A stretch of DNA of 6,113 bases, taken from assembly GCA_002366645.1 (NCBI GenBank), contig DFBM01000174.1, positions 1 through 6,113 on the forward strand, written 5' to 3'. The stretch is from Rhodobacterales bacterium UBA3080. Its GTDB lineage: Bacteria > Pseudomonadota > Alphaproteobacteria > Rhodobacterales > Rhodobacteraceae. This document shows, piece after piece, positions 1 to 5,353 of this stretch. The notes under the pieces are model-generated. The model saw only the letters and a program-made list of their open reading frames with translations. It made no database searches and had not been told where the DNA came from. Position 1 is the stretch's first letter. Each line of letters opens with the position of its first letter. A program made the translations under genes and the position numbers.

Positions 1-12
1 CTTATGGTTTAA
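1..12 (+). other. Possible last codons of an upstream gene (E2 subunit?)
   Basis: The first 12 bases read Leu-Met-Val-stop in frame 1. Genes for the E2 acyltransferase of pyruvate dehydrogenase often sit directly upstream of a PDH-type lpdA, and such proteins commonly end in a short hydrophobic tail of this kind. Three codons cannot identify a gene, so this is only a contextual guess. The rest of the stretch up to the lpdA start (13-57) holds the lpdA ribosome-binding site, and I see nothing else clear in it. Confidence 0.2.
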
Positions 13-57
13 AACTAGTTTAGCGCTATACCAAATTTATCCAGCGGAGAATTCCAC

Positions 58-1452
58 ATGGCTGACGCTTCTTTTGATGTTGTTGTAATCGGTGCAGGTC
101 CAGGCGGCTATGTAGCCGGAATCCGTGCAGCGCAATTGGGTTTAAAAGTTGCGGTGATCGAACGCGAGCATCTTGGTGGAATTTGTTTGAACTGGGGCTG
201 TATCCCGACCAAGGCAATGTTGCGATCAGCCGAAGTCTTTCATCTGATGGAACGCGCGAAGGAATTCGGGTTGTCTGCCGGTAAAATCGGTTACGATCTT
301 GATGCCGTTGTTAAACGTTCGCGTGGTGTCGCCAAGCAGTTGTCCGGCGGTGTAGGGCATCTTCTGAAAAAGAACAAAGTTACCGTGATTATGGGAGAGG
401 CCACAATCACTGCTGCCGGTAAAGTTTCGGTTAAAACTGATAAAGGTATCGATACACTGACGGCCAAAAACATCATTCTGGCAACCGGTGCGCGTGCACG
501 TGAACTTCCGGGCTTAGAGGCCGATGGCGAGTTGGTCTGGACGTATAAGCACGCGCTTAATCCACCACACATGCCTAAGAAATTACTGGTTATCGGTTCG
601 GGTGCCATTGGGATCGAGTTTGCGAGTTTCTTCAATACCTTGGGTGCCGATACAACGGTCGTTGAAGTGATGGACCGCGTTCTGCCTGTGGAAGATGCCG
701 AAATCTCCGCCTTCGCAAAAAAGCAATTCGTAAAACAAGGCATGAAAATCATGGAGAAATCCATGGTTAAAAAGCTGGATCGTGCAAAAGGTAAAGTAAC
801 TGCGCATATTGAAACTGGTGGAAAAACTATCACCGAAGAATTCGACACCGTGATTTCGGCCGTAGGGATTGTCGGGAATGTAGAAGGGCTTGGTTTGGAA
901 AAACTGGGCGTAGAAATTGATCGAACCCATGTTGTAACTGGTCAGTACTGCGAAACCTCGGTTCCTGGACTTTACGCGATCGGCGATATTGCCGGCGCTC
1001 CGTGGCTTGCGCATAAGGCCAGTCATGAAGGTGTGATGGTTGCCGAGAAAATCGCTGGAATGAAGGTTCACGCCGTTAAACCCGAAAGCATTGCCGGTTG
1101 CACGTATTGCCAGCCGCAGGTTGCCTCGGTCGGGTATTCGGAGGCTAAAGCCAAGGAGCTCGGATACGACATTAAAGTTGGCCGCTTCCCTTTCATGGGC
1201 AACGGCAAAGCAATCGCTCTGGGGGAGCCCGAGGGCATGGTGAAGACCGTATTTGACGCGAAAACCGGGGAATTGCTGGGTGCTCATATGGTGGGTGCTG
1301 AAGTGACCGAGCTTATTCAGGGATACGTCGTTGGCCGTCAATTAGAGACCACCGAGGAAGACCTGATGCAGACGGTCTTCCCGCATCCAACGTTGTCGGA
1401 AATGATGCATGAAAGCGTGCTTGACGCGTACGGTCGGGCGATCCACTTTTAG
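58..1452 (+). CDS. lpdA: Dihydrolipoyl dehydrogenase (E3), PDH type
   Basis: This is the flavoprotein that reoxidises dihydrolipoamide on the E2 subunit of 2-oxoacid dehydrogenase complexes and passes the electrons to NAD+ in the cytoplasm. The 464-aa product is full length. The FAD-binding GAGPGG is at residues 12-17, and the redox-active disulfide pair Cys43/Cys48 lies in GGICLNWGCIPTK. An ATG motif is at 142-144, the NAD-binding GSGAIG at 180-185 and the second FAD motif YAIGDIAG at 306-313. The C-terminal dimer-interface HPTLSE supplies the catalytic His443/Glu448 pair. NWGCIPTK, rather than the NVGCIPSK usual in 2-oxoglutarate dehydrogenase E3, suggests service in pyruvate dehydrogenase. 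The ATG is preceded by GGAGA (46-50) at 7-nt spacing, which fixes the start. No promoter is obvious in the 57 bases upstream, consistent with cotranscription with genes outside the window. The stop lies 28 bp from the convergent stop of the next gene, with no clear terminator hairpin between them. Confidence 0.96.
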   Translation: MADASFDVVVIGAGPGGYVAGIRAAQLGLKVAVIEREHLGGICLNWGCIPTKAMLRSAEVFHLMERAKEFGLSAGKIGYDLDAVVKRSRGVAKQLSGGVGHLLKKNKVTVIMGEATITAAGKVSVKTDKGIDTLTAKNIILATGARARELPGLEADGELVWTYKHALNPPHMPKKLLVIGSGAIGIEFASFFNTLGADTTVVEVMDRVLPVEDAEISAFAKKQFVKQGMKIMEKSMVKKLDRAKGKVTAHIETGGKTITEEFDTVISAVGIVGNVEGLGLEKLGVEIDRTHVVTGQYCETSVPGLYAIGDIAGAPWLAHKASHEGVMVAEKIAGMKVHAVKPESIAGCTYCQPQVASVGYSEAKAKELGYDIKVGRFPFMGNGKAIALGEPEGMVKTVFDAKTGELLGAHMVGAEVTELIQGYVVGRQLETTEEDLMQTVFPHPTLSEMMHESVLDAYGRAIHF

Positions 1453-1480
1453 TGGAAGACCCGGCGCTAAGCTGTTGAAT

Positions 1481-2029
1481 CTAGCGAATTATGCGTGAAT
1501 ATTTAGCACCCTGAAGTGTCGCGCCTAGGATCGCACCTTGCTGGCCGAATACGACGGCATAAACCGGTAGGTTGATTGTGTTAGTTGACACACCAACAGA
1601 ACCGGAATCCTGAGCGTATACAAATTCGGCGTCGACACCTAGCTGCCAGCCATCCGCGTTTCTAAAGCCGGCGAGACTTTCTTGCGTCATGAAGAACAAC
1701 GCGTGGCTGAAGCGCTGCGCGCCGATCTGAAGTCCGAAAGATGCGGCCGAGAACGAGAAATAGTCCACTTTCGCATCGCCAATAAGCAATCCGCCCTCAC
1801 CATAAGAACCGCCGACCATAAATCCGGCTTCGGTGATTTCGGGTATGATCAGCAAACCTGCCGCTTGCGAGGCTAGTTGCTGTGTGCCGGGAATTGTGCG
1901 GAATAGTTTATCGCGTGCAGCGTCGATTTCCGTGTCAATTTGTGAAACCGGTTTACTGATGCCTGTGCTCGTACAGGCCGCTGTTGCTGCTGTTGCTGCT
2001 AAAAATGTGCGTCTGGTCCAGTTGGTCAT
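1481..2029 (-). CDS. SYLF (Ysc84-like) domain protein, predicted Tat lipoprotein
   Basis: The 182-aa product matches the SYLF/Ysc84 family over almost its whole mature length. Recognisable stretches include AAGLLIIPEITEAGFMVGG, YGEGGLL, SFGLQIGAQ, LFFMTQESLAGFR, GWQLGVDAEF, VFGQQGAILG and a final GAKYSRI. SYLF domains bind phosphoinositides in eukaryotes; the role of bacterial members, usually exported, is not settled. The N-terminus looks like a twin-arginine signal: TRRTFL at residues 5-10, a short Ala/Thr hydrophobic stretch, then Cys19 in TAAC. This could be a lipobox, although Thr at -3 is not ideal. An 18-codon upstream extension in the same frame is possible but unlikely. The chosen ATG has AAAAGGA 8 nt upstream (core 2038-2042) and puts the signal peptide at the very N-terminus. 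The gene stands alone, converging with lpdA, and has 114 bp before hemB in which I found no convincing promoter. The exact function cannot be deduced. Confidence 0.88.
   Translation of the reverse strand: MTNWTRRTFLAATAATAACTSTGISKPVSQIDTEIDAARDKLFRTIPGTQQLASQAAGLLIIPEITEAGFMVGGSYGEGGLLIGDAKVDYFSFSAASFGLQIGAQRFSHALFFMTQESLAGFRNADGWQLGVDAEFVYAQDSGSVGVSTNTINLPVYAVVFGQQGAILGATLQGAKYSRIIR
1980..2000 (-). repeat. 9-bp tandem repeat in the signal-peptide coding region
   Basis: On the plus strand GCTGTTGCT occurs twice in a row and is followed by a further GCT (2.3 copies). On the coding strand this encodes the Ala-Ala-Thr repeats of the hydrophobic core of the SYLF protein's signal peptide, just before the proposed lipobox Cys19. 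Gain or loss of a unit would stay in frame and change the length of the hydrophobic segment by three residues. Confidence 0.7.
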
Positions 2030-2143
2030 CGGAGTTATCCTTTTATTATTAACTGCTTCTGCCAATTGCGAAAAATTTAGCACGCCAACATTTATGACGC
2101 TAGAAAAACTATTCGGGGTGGCTGAATCCTGCCGGTAGGTAAA

Positions 2144-3151
2144 TCAGTATTCCTCGTCCAGCAACATGCGGGCGACCCGGTTGGCGAAATACGTCAGAAC
2201 GCCATCACACCCGGCACGTTTGAATGCACCTAGACTTTCGAGCATCGCTTTATCCTGATCTATCCAGCCATTTTGACCGGCTGCACAGATCATCGCGTAT
2301 TCTCCGCTGACCTGATAGGCATAGGTGGGGACGCCGAATTCAGACTTAACGCGCTGGCAAACGTCGAGGTAGGGCATACCGGGTTTGACCATCACCATAT
2401 CGGCGCCCTCAGACAAGTCTTTGGCAACCTCGCGTAGGGCCTCGTCAGTGTTTGCGTAATCCATCTGATAGGTTTTCTTGTCGCCTTTCAGTGCCCCGCT
2501 TGCGCCGACCGCGTCGCGGAAGGGGCCATAGAAAGCGCTGGCGTATTTAGCAGAGTAGCTCATGATCGCTACATCCGGAAAATCGTTTGCTTCAAGTGCT
2601 TGACGCATGATCGCGACGCGACCGTCCATCATATCGCTCGGCCCCAGAATGTCGGCCCCGGCCTCGGCCTGTGCGATCGTTTGTTGTTCCAGCGCGCCGA
2701 GCGTTTCATCGTTTAGGACTATACCATCACGAACCAACCCGTCGTGGCCGTCGGAATTATAAGGATCAAGAGCGACATCAAGCATAATACCAATATCCGG
2801 AACCGCTGCTTTGATCGCACGTGTGGCGCGGTTTACCAGATTGTCCGGATTCCACGCCTCGGCCGCATCGGGTGTTTTTAGCGACGAGTCGGTGTAAGGA
2901 AAAAGAGCAATTACCGGAATGCCGAGCGTTGCCGCTTCTTCAGCAGCGCGCACTGCATTGTCGATGCTTAGCCTCTCAACACCGGGAAGAGAGGTCACCG
3001 GTTCGCGAACGTTTTCGCCTTCGCGTACAAAGATCGGCCAGATCAAATCCGAAACGCTTAACTGCGTCTCTTGCACAAGGCTACGCATCCATGGGGTGCG
3101 CCGCAATCGGCGAGAACGACTCATCGGGAAGGGCGCGTGGATTGGATGCAT
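2144..3151 (-). CDS. hemB: Porphobilinogen synthase (5-aminolevulinate dehydratase)
   Basis: The enzyme condenses two 5-aminolevulinate molecules into porphobilinogen, the second common step of haem, chlorophyll and cobalamin synthesis, in the cytoplasm. With the start chosen here it is 335 aa, normal for the family. Schiff-base lysines are Lys202 (YSAKYASAFYGPFR) and Lys256 (MVMVKPGMPYLDV), and other hallmarks are RRLRRTP near residue 15, LGPSDMMDGR and QVSGEYAM. The metal-site loop reads DVALDPYNSDGHDG (residues 125-138) and lacks the three cysteines of zinc enzymes. It therefore belongs to the Asp-rich class typical of alphaproteobacteria and pseudomonads, which does not use catalytic zinc. 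In-frame ATGs exist at 3208, 3163, 3151 and 3124. I prefer 3151 because TGAGG (3158-3162) lies 6 nt upstream and the resulting N-terminus resembles relatives. The gene follows ilvC on the same strand but sits behind that gene's terminator, so it probably has its own promoter in 3164-3230; none is clear by eye. Confidence 0.95.
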   Translation of the reverse strand: MHPIHAPFPMSRSRRLRRTPWMRSLVQETQLSVSDLIWPIFVREGENVREPVTSLPGVERLSIDNAVRAAEEAATLGIPVIALFPYTDSSLKTPDAAEAWNPDNLVNRATRAIKAAVPDIGIMLDVALDPYNSDGHDGLVRDGIVLNDETLGALEQQTIAQAEAGADILGPSDMMDGRVAIMRQALEANDFPDVAIMSYSAKYASAFYGPFRDAVGASGALKGDKKTYQMDYANTDEALREVAKDLSEGADMVMVKPGMPYLDVCQRVKSEFGVPTYAYQVSGEYAMICAAGQNGWIDQDKAMLESLGAFKRAGCDGVLTYFANRVARMLLDEEY

Positions 3152-3155
3152 GGCA

Positions 3156-3186
3156 GGCCTCATATGTTTGATATATATGAGATGCC
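3156..3186 (-). promoter_or_regulatory. Possible hairpin covering the hemB ribosome-binding site
   Basis: In the hemB leader, CUCAUAU (3175-3181 on the complement) can pair perfectly with AUAUGAG (3159-3165) over a 9-nt loop. The stem can be extended by GGC/GCC (3184-3186 with 3156-3158) across a 2-nt bulge. The paired segment includes GAGG, the proposed Shine-Dalgarno sequence, and an alternative upstream AUG at 3163. The 7-bp complementarity is read directly from the sequence. That it folds in mRNA and regulates translation is inference; the stem is AU-rich and would be only moderately stable. Confidence 0.35.
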
Positions 3187-3231
3187 ACGTGCAGGGTCGG
3201 CTTGCCAAGAGGTTTCGATATAAAAACGAAA

Positions 3232-3259
3232 ATGGCCCGTCGAATTAACAACGGGCCAT
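3232..3259 (-). terminator. Intrinsic terminator of ilvC
   Basis: A perfect 9-bp inverted repeat, ATGGCCCGT (3232-3240) and ACGGGCCAT (3251-3259), has a 10-nt loop. Read on the minus strand it begins 23 nt after the ilvC stop codon. It is followed by the T-rich run ATTTTCGTTTTT (3221-3232), the layout of a Rho-independent terminator. On the plus strand the following bases are less T-rich, so it mainly serves ilvC. It separates ilvC from hemB. Confidence 0.82.
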
Positions 3260-3282
3260 CAAACTTTTATGGTAACTAAAGC

Positions 3283-4305
3283 TTAGTTCTTTTCTTTGTC
3301 GACCATTCTGCCAGCCGAGATCCAAGGCATCATACCACGGAGTTGTTCGCCAACTTGCTCGATCTGGTGCTCGTCGTTGATGCGGCGCGTCGCTTTGAAC
3401 GACGGTTGACCAACAGCGTTTTCCAGCATGAAGTCGCGAACGAATTTGCCGTTCTGGATGTCTGTTAGAACATCTTTCATGCGTGCTTTGGTTTCTTCGT
3501 ATGGAAGAATGCGTGGACCGGAAACATACTCGCCATATTCCGCAGTGTTGGAGATCGAGTAGTTCATGTTGGCGATGCCGCCTTCATAGATCAGGTCAAC
3601 GATCAGTTTAACTTCGTGCAAGCACTCGAAGTAGGCCATCTCAGGCTCGTAGCCAGCTTCAACAAGTGTTTCGAAGCCCATGCGGATCAGTTCAACGAGA
3701 CCACCACAGAGAACAGCCTGCTCGCCGAATAGGTCGGTTTCGCACTCTTGGCGGAAGTTTGTCTCAATAATACCGGAGCGACCGCCGCCAATAGCAGAAC
3801 AATAGGAAAGGCCGATTTCCATAGCTTTACCGGTTGCGTCTGTGTCAACAGCCACAAGACACGGAACGCCGCCGCCTTTGACGAATTCGCCACGAACGGT
3901 ATGACCCGGACCTTTTGGTGCCATCATGATCACGTCAACGCCGGCTTTTGGCTCGATAAGGTTGAAGTGGACGTTCAGACCGTGCGCAAACGCCATCGCC
4001 GCGCCTTCGCGGAGGTTGTCTTTTACGTATTTGTTGTAAGTGTCCGCCTGAAGTTCATCCGGCATAGTGAACATGATCAGGTCACACCAAGCGGCAGCTT
4101 CGGCAATGCCCATAACCTTAAGGCCTTCACCTTCGGCTTTAGCAGCGGACGGGGAGCCCTCACGCAATGCTACGACGACGTTTTTGGCCCCCGAGTCGCG
4201 CATGTTCAATGCGTGAGCATGGCCCTGTGATCCGTAACCAAGAATGGCTACTTTCATGTCTTTGATAAGATTGATGTCGCAATCGCGATCGTAGTATACG
4301 CGCAT
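3283..4305 (-). CDS. ilvC: Ketol-acid reductoisomerase, class I
   Basis: The enzyme converts 2-acetolactate or 2-aceto-2-hydroxybutyrate to the dihydroxy acids of the valine, leucine and isoleucine pathways, using NADPH and Mg2+. The 340-aa length fits the short class I form. The Rossmann motif GYGSQGHAHALN is at residues 23-34. In the following loop, Arg48, Ser51 and Ser53 indicate NADPH rather than NADH preference. Catalytic His108 is in FAHGLNVHF, MMAPKGPGH spans 127-135, and the Mg2+ ligands are Asp191 and Glu195 (ETDLFGEQ) with Glu227 and Glu231 (FECLHEVK). Ser252 is the expected substrate-contact residue in YSIS. The ATG has AAAGGGA (4312-4318) at 6-nt spacing. The gene is transcribed divergently from two Lrp/AsnC regulators across 131 bp that hold a promoter candidate and a Lrp-like inverted repeat. 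This suggests control by those regulators in response to amino acids. It ends in its own terminator. Confidence 0.97.
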   Translation of the reverse strand: MRVYYDRDCDINLIKDMKVAILGYGSQGHAHALNMRDSGAKNVVVALREGSPSAAKAEGEGLKVMGIAEAAAWCDLIMFTMPDELQADTYNKYVKDNLREGAAMAFAHGLNVHFNLIEPKAGVDVIMMAPKGPGHTVRGEFVKGGGVPCLVAVDTDATGKAMEIGLSYCSAIGGGRSGIIETNFRQECETDLFGEQAVLCGGLVELIRMGFETLVEAGYEPEMAYFECLHEVKLIVDLIYEGGIANMNYSISNTAEYGEYVSGPRILPYEETKARMKDVLTDIQNGKFVRDFMLENAVGQPSFKATRRINDEHQIEQVGEQLRGMMPWISAGRMVDKEKN

Positions 4306-4337
4306 GATAATTCCCTTTCGGCGTTGTTTGATGAACT

Positions 4338-4355
4338 CAGAATAGGGATATTCTG
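4338..4355. promoter_or_regulatory. Candidate Lrp/AsnC operator (18-bp inverted repeat)
   Basis: CAGAATA-GGGA-TATTCTG is a perfect inverted repeat with 7-bp arms. The arms fit every position of the arms of the E. coli Lrp consensus (YAGHAWA and TWTDCTR), but the central spacer is 4 bp instead of 1. The site lies between ilvC and the divergent regulator genes. If the ilvC promoter proposed here is right, it is roughly 15 to 35 nt downstream of that transcription start, a position suited to repression or roadblock. Confidence 0.55.
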
Positions 4356-4377
4356 TACAAAAGCATTTCCATTATCA

Positions 4378-4406
4378 CTTATATTTGCCATATTGTAGAA
4401 AGTGAA
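4378..4406 (-). promoter_or_regulatory. Candidate ilvC promoter
   Basis: On the minus strand a -35-like TTCACT (4401-4406) and a -10-like TATAAG (4378-4383) are separated by exactly 17 bp. They match the sigma-70 consensus at four and five of six positions. The predicted start near 4371 would give a leader of about 65 nt. This is by-eye matching in an AT-rich region, so a neighbouring box could be used instead. Confidence 0.4.
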
Positions 4407-4414
4407 TTCACAAT
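4385..4414 (+). promoter_or_regulatory. Candidate promoter of the Lrp gene pair
   Basis: TTGCCA (4385-4390) matches the -35 consensus at four positions, and CACAAT (4409-4414) matches the -10 at four, with an 18-bp spacer. The start would fall near 4421 and leave a leader of only about 16 nt, consistent with the lack of a clear Shine-Dalgarno before the ATG at 4437. The boxes interleave with those of the ilvC candidate on the other strand, so the two promoters would compete for polymerase. The match is weak. Confidence 0.28.
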
Positions 4415-4436
4415 AAGTCGGAATAGCGATAAAATA

Positions 4437-4895
4437 ATGCAAGTTGACGACATCGATAGAAAACTGCTGAGGATATTGCAGGACGACGCGAGCCTTTCTG
4501 TTGCTGAATTGGCAGCACAGGCGAATATGTCGGCCGGGCCTTGTTGGCGACGGATTGAAAAACTTGAAAGCGCCGGAATTATCAAAGGCCGCCGGGTGGA
4601 AATTGATTATGGAGCACTCGGCTACGCTGTGCTGGTGTTCTTGCGCATTACGCTTGATAAAACTCAAGGTAATGCCTTTGACGAGTTCATTCGCGAGGCC
4701 AATAAAGTACCGGAAGTTGACGCTATCCAGACCCTTCTGGGGCGCGTGGACATTCGTATGGACGTGCGGGCGCGGGATCTGAAGCATTATCAGGAAATTT
4801 ACAAATCCCGTATTCTAGCCTTGCCGCACATAACAGATATCGAGGCGTTAATGCTTGTCTCCGAAGTTAAAAATACCGAGAGGTTGCCGCTTTGA
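4437..4895 (+). CDS. Lrp/AsnC family transcriptional regulator (first of pair)
   Basis: The 152-aa product has the standard length and plan of the family. An N-terminal winged helix-turn-helix (about residues 4-62) starts DDIDRKLLRILQDDASLSVAELA and has the recognition segment SAGPCWRRIEKLESAGIIKGR. It is followed by a RAM effector/oligomerisation domain (about 67-142) containing LLGRVDIRMDVRARD, the expected G-x-x-D turn. Such proteins form dimers to octamers, usually bind amino acids and often regulate themselves and neighbouring amino-acid genes. Divergence from ilvC and the Lrp-like inverted repeat upstream suggest control of branched-chain amino-acid synthesis, but the ligand cannot be read from sequence. 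ATG 4437 is the natural start by alignment of the helix-turn-helix, yet no good Shine-Dalgarno precedes it. The stop overlaps the start of the next regulator. Confidence 0.93.
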   Translation: MQVDDIDRKLLRILQDDASLSVAELAAQANMSAGPCWRRIEKLESAGIIKGRRVEIDYGALGYAVLVFLRITLDKTQGNAFDEFIREANKVPEVDAIQTLLGRVDIRMDVRARDLKHYQEIYKSRILALPHITDIEALMLVSEVKNTERLPL

Positions 4896-5353
4896 TTATT
4901 GATCTCGACGACGCTGACCGCGCGATCCTACGGGCGTATCAGCAAAACGGTGGATTGAATGCCAAGGAAGTGGGGGTTGCCGTAGGTCTCTCGCAACCCG
5001 CCGCATGGCGACGCATTAAACGGTTGGAGGAATCTGGCGTCATCCGTGGTCGCTCTATTGTATTGGATCGTGAAAAGCTCGGTTTTGACGTTGTGGTGTA
5101 TCTTGGAGTTAAGCTTGTTACCAAAGGGCGGGTAAGCATCGAAGACTTTGAGCGCGCGGTTTCCGCCATTCCGGAGGTGCAACTGGTTCAGCACGTTCTT
5201 GGTGTTTACGATTATCGGCTAAAGGTAGTTGCGCGGGATTTATCGGATTTCGAACGGATTTTGCGGCGACGGATTATGACGTTGCCGGGCGTTGGGAACG
5301 TAGAATCGAACGTACTTCTTTCCGAAGAAAAGTCCGGAGGCACGACGATTTAA
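4892..5353 (+). CDS. Lrp/AsnC family transcriptional regulator (second of pair)
   Basis: This 153-aa paralogue of the preceding regulator has the same architecture. The winged helix-turn-helix spans about residues 4-63 (DDADRAILRAYQQNGG and SQPAAWRRIKRLEESGVIRGR). The RAM domain spans about 67-142 with VLGVYDYRLKVVARD. Both proteins share WRRIxxLExxGxIxGR in the recognition region, so their DNA targets may be related, but they are clearly diverged elsewhere. The start is TTG at 4892, inside TTGA shared with the upstream stop. GAGAGG (4878-4883), 8 nt upstream, supports it, and no ATG lies near the N-terminus of the frame. The 4-nt overlap implies one operon and coupled translation, which would suit a hetero-oligomer. 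The stop overlaps the stop of the convergent flavin monooxygenase gene. Confidence 0.9.
   Translation: MIIDLDDADRAILRAYQQNGGLNAKEVGVAVGLSQPAAWRRIKRLEESGVIRGRSIVLDREKLGFDVVVYLGVKLVTKGRVSIEDFERAVSAIPEVQLVQHVLGVYDYRLKVVARDLSDFERILRRRIMTLPGVGNVESNVLLSEEKSGGTTI

Larger units (their letters stand above)
4340..4431 (+). repeat. Near-direct repeat GAATAGSGATA flanking the divergent promoters
   Basis: GAATAGGGATA (4340-4350), inside the inverted repeat, recurs as GAATAGCGATA (4421-4431) with one mismatch in 11, ending 5 bp before the first regulator's ATG. The copies are 81 bp apart start to start, and the second lacks the mirrored right arm. It may be a half-site for the same regulator, although matches of this length in AT-rich DNA can be chance. 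Confidence 0.4.

Noticed and set aside
583..1341. Long minus-strand open frame (252 codons) inside lpdA
   Set aside because: It lies wholly within a well-identified lpdA and its translation has no recognisable domain.
1453..1480. Possible bidirectional terminator between lpdA and the SYLF gene
   Set aside because: The 28-bp gap holds no stem of useful length.
1833..2138. Plus-strand open frame of about 100 codons opposite the SYLF gene
   Set aside because: It is the antisense shadow of the SYLF coding sequence, with no family resemblance and no ribosome-binding site that I can see.
2084..2143. Possible terminator after hemB
   Set aside because: The only complementarity, GGC with GCC around an 8-nt interval, is too short, and no T-run follows it closely.
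3168..3181. FNR-like box TTGAT-ATAT-ATGAG upstream of hemB
   Set aside because: Only the left half matches TTGATnnnnATCAA; the right half agrees at three of five positions, which is weak in such AT-rich sequence.
3748..4230. Plus-strand open frame of 160 codons inside ilvC
   Set aside because: It is the antisense shadow of a highly conserved enzyme gene and has no recognisable motif.
4254..4787. Minus-strand frame of 177 codons spanning the ilvC-lrp intergenic region
   Set aside because: It overlaps the ilvC start, the promoter region and most of the first Lrp gene, and shows no family features.
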